Shown here: piece after piece, positions 1 through 6,615 of the stretch
Numbering within the stretch: the stretch's first letter is position 1
Layout: each line of letters opens with the position of its first letter
From: an uncultured Hyphomicrobiales bacterium
Lineage (GTDB): Bacteria > Pseudomonadota > Alphaproteobacteria > Rhizobiales > Xanthobacteraceae
Assembly: GCA_903839845.1 (NCBI GenBank)
Contig: CAIMEA010000163.1
Span: forward strand, 1-48,333
Reading direction: 5' to 3'
Length of the DNA stretch: 48,333 nucleotides
Translations under genes and position numbers: made by a program
Notes under the pieces: generated by a model
Told to the model about the DNA's origin: nothing
Databases searched by the model: none
The model's input: only the letters and a program-made list of their open reading frames with translations

Positions 1-89
1 TCACCGTGGCTGGAAAACCGTCGGACGACCTTGCGCCCGGCACCTGGAACAGTATCTTGAAGCAAGCTGGCCTGAAGGAGCAGCGCTGA
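1..89 (+). CDS. hicA: HicA toxin, C-terminal fragment (cut by window edge)
   Basis: The frame that ends in TGA at 87-89 reads as the last 28 residues of a HicA mRNA interferase, including TVAGKPSDDLAPGTW and SILKQAGL. These match the conserved C-terminal strand and helix of HicA proteins. HicA cleaves mRNA and is neutralised by HicB. The catalytic histidine lies upstream of the window, so activity cannot be judged. The stop overlaps the start of hicB (ATGA), the usual toxin-first order and coupling for hicAB. The call rests on a short fragment plus its neighbour. Confidence 0.8.
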   Translation, partial: TVAGKPSDDLAPGTWNSILKQAGLKEQR

Positions 90-295
90 TGCGCTACGCA
101 ATCGTGATCGAAAAGGCGAATGGCAATTATTCGGCTTATGTGCCGGACCTGCCCGGCTGCGTCGCCACCGGCGACAGCGTTGCCGCCGTCGAGATCGAGA
201 TTCGCAATGCCATCCGGTTTCACATCGATGGCTTGAAGGAAGACGGCCTGCCGGTGCCGAAGCCGACCAGCATCGCAGATTATGTTGAGGCGTAG
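89..295 (+). CDS. hicB: HicB antitoxin, short form
   Basis: This 68-residue protein starts MRYAIVIEKANGNYSAYVPD and continues with LPGCVATGDS and then an amphipathic helix, the HicB partial RNase H-like fold that binds and blocks HicA. It lacks the C-terminal ribbon-helix-helix or HTH DNA-binding domain of longer HicB proteins, so autoregulation would need another factor or is absent. Its ATG overlaps the hicA stop, so the two are translationally coupled. A perfect palindrome begins 8 bases after the stop and may end the transcript. Short HicB forms of 65-75 residues are common in alphaproteobacteria. Confidence 0.88.
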   Translation: MRYAIVIEKANGNYSAYVPDLPGCVATGDSVAAVEIEIRNAIRFHIDGLKEDGLPVPKPTSIADYVEA

Positions 296-303
296 CTCCC
301 ACT

Positions 304-336
304 CCGTCATGGCCGGGCTTGTCCCGGCCATGACGG
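304..336. repeat. REP-like palindrome, copy 1
   Basis: Perfect 14-bp arms, CCGTCATGGCCGGG and CCCGGCCATGACGG, flank a 5-base loop. The right arm is repeated exactly at 661-674 and nearly so at the end of the large element at 36368-36525. Palindromes of this sequence are dispersed in Bradyrhizobium-type genomes (from memory, not checked). It lies just after hicB and could terminate or stabilise that transcript. Confidence 0.85.
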
Positions 337-344
337 GTGAGAGA

Positions 345-626
345 TCAATTGCCTACTGGCATAATACTCGTAATTCGCTGAAGGATTGCGGCAACACCAG
401 CAGCCAGCGCGGCCATCGCACTAAGTTGGCTTTGGCGAGTTAGGCCTTGCGTTAGCCTATCAAGATCATCAATTGGCTTCGGCTTAGCTTCGTCAAAGTA
501 GCCCGCGTCGATGACTTCAATAGCTTTCGGCAACTTGACCAACGCGGATAATAACCAAAGTAGTGCGGCTATGAATGCGAAGAACGCCGAAGCGTATTGT
601 AGATAGTTTGTCACAGTCTCGACCAC
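345..626 (-). CDS. Small two-helix membrane protein, unknown function
   Basis: I do not recognise this 93-residue protein. Residues about 10-32 (YASAFFAFIAALLWLLSALV) form a clear membrane segment. A polar loop rich in D, E, K and P follows (EAKPKPIDDLDRL), then a second hydrophobic stretch at about 69-85 (LSAMAALAAGVAAILQ). It starts with ATG at 626 and no strong ribosome binding site is evident. Base composition is lower in GC than the flanking catabolic genes. Palindromes of the same family sit on both sides (304-336 and 643-674). With hicAB it looks like an accessory pocket; any functional link to the toxin-antitoxin pair is speculation. Confidence 0.55.
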   Translation of the reverse strand: MVETVTNYLQYASAFFAFIAALLWLLSALVKLPKAIEVIDAGYFDEAKPKPIDDLDRLTQGLTRQSQLSAMAALAAGVAAILQRITSIMPVGN

Positions 627-642
627 CTAATTTACTGGCTTT

Positions 643-674
643 GTGGATGGCCGGGACAAGCCCGGCCATGACGG
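643..674. repeat. REP-like palindrome, copy 2
   Basis: ATGGCCGGG (647-655) and CCCGGCCAT (661-669) form a perfect stem around a 5-base loop, and the right side continues with the same 14-mer as copy 1. It lies between the start of the small membrane protein gene and the end of prpE, so it could serve as a terminator for prpE, read on the minus strand. Confidence 0.8.
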
Positions 675-704
675 CGGAGAGTGTGTCCGCGCGCGGTGCG
701 CGAA

Positions 705-2615
705 TTACCCCACACCCTTCCCTTTCAACGCGTCTCCGATTTCGCCAAGAATCGCCGGGTCATCGATCGTCGCCGGCATGGTCCATTGATCGCCGTCGGC
801 GATTTTCTTGATGGTGCCGCGTAAAATTTTGCCGGAGCGCGTCTTGGGCAGGCGGGCCACCGTGATCGCCAGTTTGAAAGAAGCAACAGGCCCGATCTTG
901 TCGCGCACCAGCTGCACGATTTCCTTCTCGATCTCGATCGGCGGCTTGGTCACGCCGGACTTCAGCACGATGAAGCCGCACGGCACTTCGCCTTTCATGT
1001 CGTCCTTGATGCCGAGCACGGCGCATTCGGCGACGTCCGGGTGCGAGGCCAGCACTTCCTCCATGCCGCCGGTCGACAGGCGATGGCCGGCGACATTGAT
1101 GATGTCGTCGGTGCGGCTCATCACATAGACATAGCCGTCGTCGTCGCGGTAGCCGGCGTCCGCGGTCTTGTAGTAGCCGGGGAATTCGTCGAGATAGGCC
1201 TCGCGGAAGCGCTTGTCGTCCTGCCACAGAGTCGGAAATGCGCCCGGCGGCATTGGCAGCTTGATGACGATCGAGCCGATCTTGTTGGCCGGCACCTTGT
1301 GGCAGGCTTCATCCACGACATCGATCTCGTAGCCCGGCATCGGCACGCAGGCCGAGCCGTATTTCACCGGCAGCGCGCCGAGGCCGACCGGATTGCCGGC
1401 GATGCACCAGCCGGTCTCGGTCTGCCACCAGTGATCGATCACCGGAACTTTCAGCACCTCCTCCGCCCATTGAATGGTCGGCGGGTCGGCGCGCTCGCCG
1501 GCGAGGAACAAAGTGCGGAATTTCGACAGGTCATGTTGCTTGAGAAGCTTCGCGTCCGGGTCTTCCTTGCGGATGGCGCGGAACGCGGTCGGCGCGGTGA
1601 ACAAAGACACGGCCTTGTGCTCGGCGCAGACGCGCCAGAACGCGCCGGCGTCCGGCGTGCCGACCGGCTTGCCTTCGTAGAGGATCGTGGTCGCGCCATG
1701 CAACAGCGGGCCATAGACGATGTAACTGTGGCCGACGACCCAGCCGATGTCGGAGGCGCACCACCACACCTCGCCGGGATCGACGTTGTAGAGATTCTTC
1801 ATCGACCATTTCAAAGCGACCATGTGGCCGCCATTGTCGCGCACCACGCCTTTCGGAATGCCGGTCGTGCCCGAGGTGTAGAGGATGTACAGCGGATCGG
1901 TCGCGGCGACGGGGACGCATTCGCTTGTCTTGGCGTAATTGACGGCGTGCTCCCAGACTCTTCGCCAGTCGTGGTCGCGGCCGTCGATCATCCGCGCTTC
2001 CGCCTGCGGCCGCTGCAGAATAAGACAGGCCTCCGGTTTGTGCTCCGCCAGTTCAATCGCCTCGTCGAGCAGCGGCTTGTAGGCGATGACGCGTGCGCCC
2101 TCGATGCCGCAGGAGGCCGACAGGATCAGCTTCGGCTTGCAGTCGTTGATGCGGGTGGCCAGTTCCTTCGGCGCGAAGCCGCCGAACACGACGGAATGGA
2201 TGGCGCCGATGCGGGCGCAGGCGAGCATGGCGAACACCGCCTCCGGCACCATCGGCACATAGAGGATGACGGTGTCGCCCTTGCGCACGCCGAAATCGTG
2301 CAGCATCGCGCCGAGGATCTGCACTTCGGACAACAGGCGGCCATAGGTGAAAGTCTGCTTGGTATTGGTGACCGGCGAGTCATAGATGATCGCCGCCTGC
2401 TGGCCGCGCCCGGCGGCGACCTGGCGGTCGACGGCGTTCCAGCAGGTGTTGCAGGTGCCGCCGGTGAACCAGCGGCCGTAAATGCCGGCGTCCTTGTCGA
2501 ATATCTTTTTCGGCTTCTCGATCCAGTCGATCGCGGACGCCGCCTCGCCCCAGAAGCCTTCCGGGTCGCGCGCCCAGCGCGCATAGATGTCGGGATATCG
2601 GCTGGCGGCGGTCAT
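705..2615 (-). CDS. prpE: Propionyl-CoA synthetase (AMP-forming)
   Basis: This 636-residue enzyme activates propionate with ATP and CoA to propionyl-CoA. The N-terminal ACS domain has FWGEAASAIDW at 21-31 and the PrpE-typical GRWFTGGTCNTCWNAVDR at 47-64. The P-loop YTSGTTGIPKGVVRDNGGH begins at 246, WWQTETG at 396-402, and the hinge and C-terminal lid carry SRTDDIINVAGHRLSTG. The catalytic lysine is K596 in TRSGKILRG, the site usually controlled by acetylation. An open frame continues far upstream, but ATG 2615 is preceded by GAGGGGAA and gives the family length. RDNGGH after the P-loop favours PrpE over acetyl-CoA synthetase. It is divergent from the TauE-like gene. Confidence 0.93.
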   Translation of the reverse strand: MTAASRYPDIYARWARDPEGFWGEAASAIDWIEKPKKIFDKDAGIYGRWFTGGTCNTCWNAVDRQVAAGRGQQAAIIYDSPVTNTKQTFTYGRLLSEVQILGAMLHDFGVRKGDTVILYVPMVPEAVFAMLACARIGAIHSVVFGGFAPKELATRINDCKPKLILSASCGIEGARVIAYKPLLDEAIELAEHKPEACLILQRPQAEARMIDGRDHDWRRVWEHAVNYAKTSECVPVAATDPLYILYTSGTTGIPKGVVRDNGGHMVALKWSMKNLYNVDPGEVWWCASDIGWVVGHSYIVYGPLLHGATTILYEGKPVGTPDAGAFWRVCAEHKAVSLFTAPTAFRAIRKEDPDAKLLKQHDLSKFRTLFLAGERADPPTIQWAEEVLKVPVIDHWWQTETGWCIAGNPVGLGALPVKYGSACVPMPGYEIDVVDEACHKVPANKIGSIVIKLPMPPGAFPTLWQDDKRFREAYLDEFPGYYKTADAGYRDDDGYVYVMSRTDDIINVAGHRLSTGGMEEVLASHPDVAECAVLGIKDDMKGEVPCGFIVLKSGVTKPPIEIEKEIVQLVRDKIGPVASFKLAITVARLPKTRSGKILRGTIKKIADGDQWTMPATIDDPAILGEIGDALKGKGVG

Positions 2616-2732
2616 CGGCGTTCCCCTCGAAAGCACGTCTTTGCCGGCAATTGTGTCCTGCCGGACATGCGTAAACAAGGCTGGCGAACCTCCGGATGAT
2701 TGCGTAGGGAAGCGGCAAAAGAAGGCCGCCCT

Positions 2733-3500
2733 TTGACCCTCATCACCGACCCTTTGTTCTACGCCCTGGCCATTCCGGCGGTGATCGCGCTCGGCCTGTC
2801 GAAAGGCGGCTTTGCCGGCGTCGGCCAGATGGCGACGCCGATGCTCGCCTTGGTGATGCCGCCGCTGGAGGCCGCCGCCATCATGCTGCCGATCATGATC
2901 GTGCAGGACGCCAACGCGGTCTGGGTCTATCGCAAGGACTGGAACAGGCGCGTCGTCGCCATCGTCATTCCCGGCGCGATCATCGGCATCGGCGTCGCCT
3001 GGCTGCTGGCCGCCTATATTTCGGAAGCCGCGGTGCGCGTGTTCATCGGCGTCACGACCATCGCCTTCGTCGCCTACAGCGTCGTACGCCTGCTGCTGAT
3101 CCCGCGCGAGCCGAAGCATCCGGGCGTCGCCGCCGGCGTGTTCTGGGGGGCGCTGTCCGGCTTCACCTCGACCATTTGCCAGGCCGGCGGCCCGCCCTAC
3201 CAGATGTATGTGCTCGGCCTGCGCCTGCCGAAAATGACCTATGTCGGCACCAACGCCATCGTCTTTGCCTTCATCAACTGGCTTAAAGTCGTGCCCTATT
3301 TCGCGCTCGGCCAGTTCACGACCGAGGGCTTCGGCACGACTTTGGCGCTGCTGCCGCTGGCGATTGCCGCGAATATTTTCGGCTTCTGGCTGGTGCGGGT
3401 GACGCCGCAGGAGATTTTCTACCGCATCACGCTCGGCATCATGCTGGTGATTTCCATCGAGCTGACGCGCGAGGGAATGATCGTGCTGCTGCGGCACTAA
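2733..3500 (+). CDS. TauE/SafE family membrane permease
   Basis: A 255-residue inner-membrane protein with about eight hydrophobic segments in two repeated halves. The first half holds GLSKGGFAGVGQMATPMLAL, the typical TauE/SafE repeat motif, and the second has GALSGFTSTICQAGGPPYQMY, the matching motif in repeat two. The family exports or imports sulfite, sulfoacetate or other organic anions; the substrate here is unknown. TTG 2733 is preferred because AAAGAAGG lies just upstream; another TTG at 2700 would add 11 residues. It is divergent from prpE and meets the M24 gene tail to tail with a 4-base overlap of stop codons. A link to propionate or another organic acid is inference from position only. 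Confidence 0.88.
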   Translation: MTLITDPLFYALAIPAVIALGLSKGGFAGVGQMATPMLALVMPPLEAAAIMLPIMIVQDANAVWVYRKDWNRRVVAIVIPGAIIGIGVAWLLAAYISEAAVRVFIGVTTIAFVAYSVVRLLLIPREPKHPGVAAGVFWGALSGFTSTICQAGGPPYQMYVLGLRLPKMTYVGTNAIVFAFINWLKVVPYFALGQFTTEGFGTTLALLPLAIAANIFGFWLVRVTPQEIFYRITLGIMLVISIELTREGMIVLLRH

Positions 3501-4651
3501 ACCGCGACGATTTGCACCTTCGGCGGCGTCGGCACCAGCGCTTCGGCGCCGGTGTCGGTGATCAGCATCGGATATTCGAGCCGCATGCCGGCGACGCCGG
3601 GCTGATAGAAATGCGTGCCGAGCGCAATCACCATGCCGGGCGTCAGTATGTCGTCGCTGGACGCGTTCATGAACGGCCGCGATCGGGCGCAGGTGCCCAG
3701 TCCGTGGCCGAACAACGGCAGGCCAAACTGCCGGCCGACGTCGCTCTTGCCGAACACCGCCACCGCGCCGGCGACGCAATCGCGCACCGCGCGCCCGGAC
3801 TTGAGGCTATCGATCATCGCCGCCACGGTTTCCTCCCAGCAATCGATGGCGCGGCGCTGCGCGTCGTCGGGCGTGCCGTAGAAAACCGGAATCGACAGAT
3901 CGGACATATAGAGATCGATCAGCGGATGCAGATCGATGACGACGAATTCGTTCGGGCGGATCGCCCGGTCGGTGCTCTGCTGGGTGACGCCGCGATAGAA
4001 CGCGGTGCGTTCGCCGGCGCCGACTTCGGTGCCGCCGGTCACCGACCACGACCAGGTGCTGCCGTGTTCGCGGATCTCGGCCTCGATCACGCCGGCTATG
4101 TGGTTTTCGGTGACGCCGGCGCGTACCGCGTTCATGCCGGCGTGGAAGCCCAGATCGGCAACCACGGCGGCGCGGCGCAGTCGCTCGATCTCGGCCGGTG
4201 ATTTGATCAGCATCAGATCGTCGATCAGGCTGACGCCGTTGATCAGGCTTGCTTGCGGCAAGGCCGGAACCAGCGCAAGATATTCGCCGGCGGTCAGCAT
4301 TCCCGGCGCGATCTGCGCCGCGCCCGGATGCGCCAGATCGAGGCCGATGCGGCCTTGATCGGCGCCGCGCGCCGCCAGCCGCTTGGCGATCAGATCGATC
4401 AGTCCGGAGCCGGTGAATTCCAGCACCGCGTGCGGACAGCCCTCGGCCTTGATCCGTTCGGCATCCATCGCCCAATAGGCCACCTCGCAACCGCCATCGG
4501 CGGTAACGATGACCGCGCCGCGCCACGGCATGAACGTACCGCAGAGATAATGCAGCGAGGCCTGGCGGGTACCGACATAGGCGGCGACGCCGTCAGCCTT
4601 GAGCCTGGCGGCGAGCGCGCGCACGCGCGCGGAGAAATCGATCGGTTGCAT
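3497..4651 (-). CDS. M24 (pita-bread) family hydrolase with altered active site
   Basis: A 384-residue protein with a creatinase-type N-terminal domain (1-150) and an M24 fold (about 155-370) like Xaa-Pro aminopeptidases. Metal ligands D240 (VVIDLHP), D251 (MSDLSIP), H316 (FGHGLG) and E359 (GMRLEYP) are present. The first glutamate, normally in GMxxxIEPG, is replaced: GMVIALGTHFYQPG has G345 there. The histidine that usually precedes TDRxIRP is T223. So it may be a metal-poor, creatinase-like hydrolase or lyase and not a peptidase. It lies 6 bases downstream of the Bug receptor gene in one transcript, which suggests that it acts on the imported solute. Confidence 0.85.
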   Translation of the reverse strand: MQPIDFSARVRALAARLKADGVAAYVGTRQASLHYLCGTFMPWRGAVIVTADGGCEVAYWAMDAERIKAEGCPHAVLEFTGSGLIDLIAKRLAARGADQGRIGLDLAHPGAAQIAPGMLTAGEYLALVPALPQASLINGVSLIDDLMLIKSPAEIERLRRAAVVADLGFHAGMNAVRAGVTENHIAGVIEAEIREHGSTWSWSVTGGTEVGAGERTAFYRGVTQQSTDRAIRPNEFVVIDLHPLIDLYMSDLSIPVFYGTPDDAQRRAIDCWEETVAAMIDSLKSGRAVRDCVAGAVAVFGKSDVGRQFGLPLFGHGLGTCARSRPFMNASSDDILTPGMVIALGTHFYQPGVAGMRLEYPMLITDTGAEALVPTPPKVQIVAV

Positions 4652-4657
4652 GGCGGC

Positions 4658-5626
4658 CTACTCGATGACGAGATTGGCGCCGCGCACGGCGATCGCCCAT
4701 TTCGCGGTTTCGGCGTCGATGAACTTCGCGAACTCGGCCGGCGTCGAACCGACCGGCTCGGCCGCCTGTTCGATCAAGGTGCGCCGCAAGTCCGGATCGG
4801 CCAAAGCCTTGGCGATCGCGGCCTGCAGTTTATTGGCGATTTCAGGCGGCATATTGGCCGGGCCAACGACGCCGATCCATCCGGTAGCGCTGTAACCGGG
4901 CAGTCCCGCCTCGGCCACGGTCGGCACATCAGGCACAACGGGAGAACGCTGCGCACCGGTGACGGCGAGCGCACGCAGTTTCCCGGATTTGACCAGCGGC
5001 AGAGCGGTGATCATCGAATCGAACATCACCTGCACATGATTGCCGATCACATCGGTCAACGCCGGAGCGCTGCCTTTGTACGGCACATGCGGCATGTCGA
5101 GTTGCGCCTGATGCACGAACAATTCGCCGGACAGGTGCATCGAGGTGCCGCTGCCGCCGGAGGCGCGGTTGAGCTTGCCGGGATTGGCCTTGGCGTAGTC
5201 GATGAGTTCCTTCACCGACTTCACCGGCACGTCCGGATTGACCACCAGCAGCAACGGATACTGCACGACCTGCGAAATCGGCGTGAAGTCCTTGATCGGG
5301 TCGAACGGCAGCTTTTTGTAAAGCGTCTGGTTGATCGCGTGGGTACCGATCGTGGCCATCAGGATCGTGTAGCCGTCGGGCGCGGCGCGCGCGACGACGT
5401 CGGCGCCGATGTTGCCGCCGGCGCCGGGCCGGGCCTCGACCACCACCGTCTGCCCGAGCAGCGCCGACATCTTTTGCGCCAGCAGCCGGGTGGTGACGTC
5501 GGTCGGCCCGCCGGCGGCGGCCGGCACGATGAAGTGGATCGGCTTGTTCGGATAATCCTGCGCCTGCGCGGGCGCGCTGGCGAAAGCCAGGGCGACAACG
5601 GCAACGGCGGCGACAATACGGTGCAT
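4658..5626 (-). CDS. Bug/TctC family periplasmic solute receptor, orphan
   Basis: A 322-residue periplasmic binding protein of the tripartite tricarboxylate transporter type. The signal peptide (MHRIVAAVAVVALAFASAPA) is followed by AQDYPNKPIHFIVPAAAGGPTD, the family's N-terminal signature. VPYKGSAPALTDVIG and DVPTVAEAGLPGY are the other conserved blocks. ATG 5626 is chosen because GGGGAG lies 6 bases upstream; GTG 5638 would add 4 residues. No tctA or tctB membrane genes are in the window, so it is an orphan receptor, as is common for this family. It heads a two-gene transcript with the M24 gene and is divergent from the IclR regulator. Confidence 0.93.
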   Translation of the reverse strand: MHRIVAAVAVVALAFASAPAQAQDYPNKPIHFIVPAAAGGPTDVTTRLLAQKMSALLGQTVVVEARPGAGGNIGADVVARAAPDGYTILMATIGTHAINQTLYKKLPFDPIKDFTPISQVVQYPLLLVVNPDVPVKSVKELIDYAKANPGKLNRASGGSGTSMHLSGELFVHQAQLDMPHVPYKGSAPALTDVIGNHVQVMFDSMITALPLVKSGKLRALAVTGAQRSPVVPDVPTVAEAGLPGYSATGWIGVVGPANMPPEIANKLQAAIAKALADPDLRRTLIEQAAEPVGSTPAEFAKFIDAETAKWAIAVRGANLVIE

Positions 5627-5660
5627 TCCACTCCCCACTTTTTTTCACGTCCGGCAACTT

Positions 5661-5690
5661 GTTCGACAGTCGAACATATGTTCAATTGAC
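5661..5690. promoter_or_regulatory. Overlapping palindromes, probable IclR-family operator
   Basis: GTTCGACAGTCGAAC (5661-5675) is a perfect 7+1+7 palindrome, and its right half overlaps a second perfect palindrome, GAACATATGTTC (5672-5683). This gives three GTTC/GAAC half sites in a row, followed by a further CAATTG palindrome at 5683-5688. It sits in the 98-base gap between the Bug gene and the IclR gene, where one site could control both divergent promoters. Confidence 0.7.
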
Positions 5691-5724
5691 GCCCACGTCT
5701 TAGCACCGCCCCGGAGACTGCACA

Positions 5725-6522
5725 ATGCTGGCAACGCCTGAGGAAATCGCCGGCTGGCCGTCCGGCAGCGACACCTTCGTCGAATCCTTCGCCAAGGGGC
5801 TGGCCGTGATCGGCGCCTTCGGCGACGGCGCAGGCGCCCTGACGATCTCCGATGTGTCGAAGCTGACTGGCCTGCCGCGCGCCGGGGTGCGGCGGCTGCT
5901 GCTGTCGCTGGTGGCGCTGTCGCTGGCCGAGGACCACGACGGCCGCTTTTCGCTGACGCCGCGGGTGCTGCGGTTGGGCTATGCCTATCTGGCGTCGCTG
6001 AGCCTGCGCGAGATCGCCCAACCGCTGATCGAAACGATGGCGCGCGAGTGCGACGAGATCGTCGCAGTCTCGGTGCTCGACGGCGACGAACTGACTTACG
6101 TCTCCCGCGCCGAACCGACCAGCGTGCTGCGCCGCAGCCTCACCGTCGGCAGCCGCCTGCCCGCTTTCTGCACCTCGATGGGCCGCGTGCTGCTCGCCGG
6201 CTTGAGCGACGAAAAGGCCGAGGCGCTGCTGAAGCAGGCCTCGCGCCCCGCCTATACACGCGAAACGATCACCGACCTGCGCAAGCTCATGCACGAGATC
6301 GGCAAGATCCGTCAGCAAGGCTGGGCCTTCGTCAGCCAGGAACTGGAATTGGGCGCCTGCGGGATCGCCGCGCCGATCCGCGATTGGCGCGGCCGCACCG
6401 TCGCGGCGCTCAATATCAGCACCAATCTCGGACGGCATTCGGAAAAACTGTTCGTCAGGCAATTCAAGCAACGGCTGATCGGCCTCGCCGATCGCATCGC
6501 GACAATCTTGCCGCGGGACTGA
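5725..6522 (+). CDS. IclR family transcriptional regulator (PcaR/PobR-like)
   Basis: A 265-residue regulator. The N-terminal winged HTH spans about 18-85 (FAKGLAVIGAFG, then SDVSKLTGLPRAGVRRLLLS as the helix-turn-helix). The C-terminal effector domain carries SRAEPTSVLRRSLTVGSRLP, CTSMGRVLLAGL and the closing GRTVAALNIST block. Members of the Pca/Pob/Cat subgroup, which these blocks resemble, control aromatic and organic acid catabolism. It is divergent from the Bug-M24 transcript across the double palindrome at 5661-5690, so that pair is its likely target. The following acyl-CoA synthetase on the same strand may also belong to the regulon. The effector cannot be read from the sequence. Confidence 0.92.
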   Translation: MLATPEEIAGWPSGSDTFVESFAKGLAVIGAFGDGAGALTISDVSKLTGLPRAGVRRLLLSLVALSLAEDHDGRFSLTPRVLRLGYAYLASLSLREIAQPLIETMARECDEIVAVSVLDGDELTYVSRAEPTSVLRRSLTVGSRLPAFCTSMGRVLLAGLSDEKAEALLKQASRPAYTRETITDLRKLMHEIGKIRQQGWAFVSQELELGACGIAAPIRDWRGRTVAALNISTNLGRHSEKLFVRQFKQRLIGLADRIATILPRD

Positions 6523-6615
6523 ACGGATTATTATCCTGCGAGCGGCCTGGCGAAAGCCGTAATTGATCCCGGCCGCAGCGCTTCGTAACGTCGTCTCCAA
6601 GAGGGGACACGACAC

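Noticed and set aside
1041-2699. Long open frame (552 codons) antisense to prpE
   Set aside because: It mirrors prpE with the composition expected from GC-rich third positions, is rich in R, A, D and H, and has no recognisable domain.
2615-3779. Upstream extension of the prpE frame
   Set aside because: It lies antisense to the TauE/SafE gene and lacks family similarity. ATG 2615 has a good ribosome binding site and the normal length.
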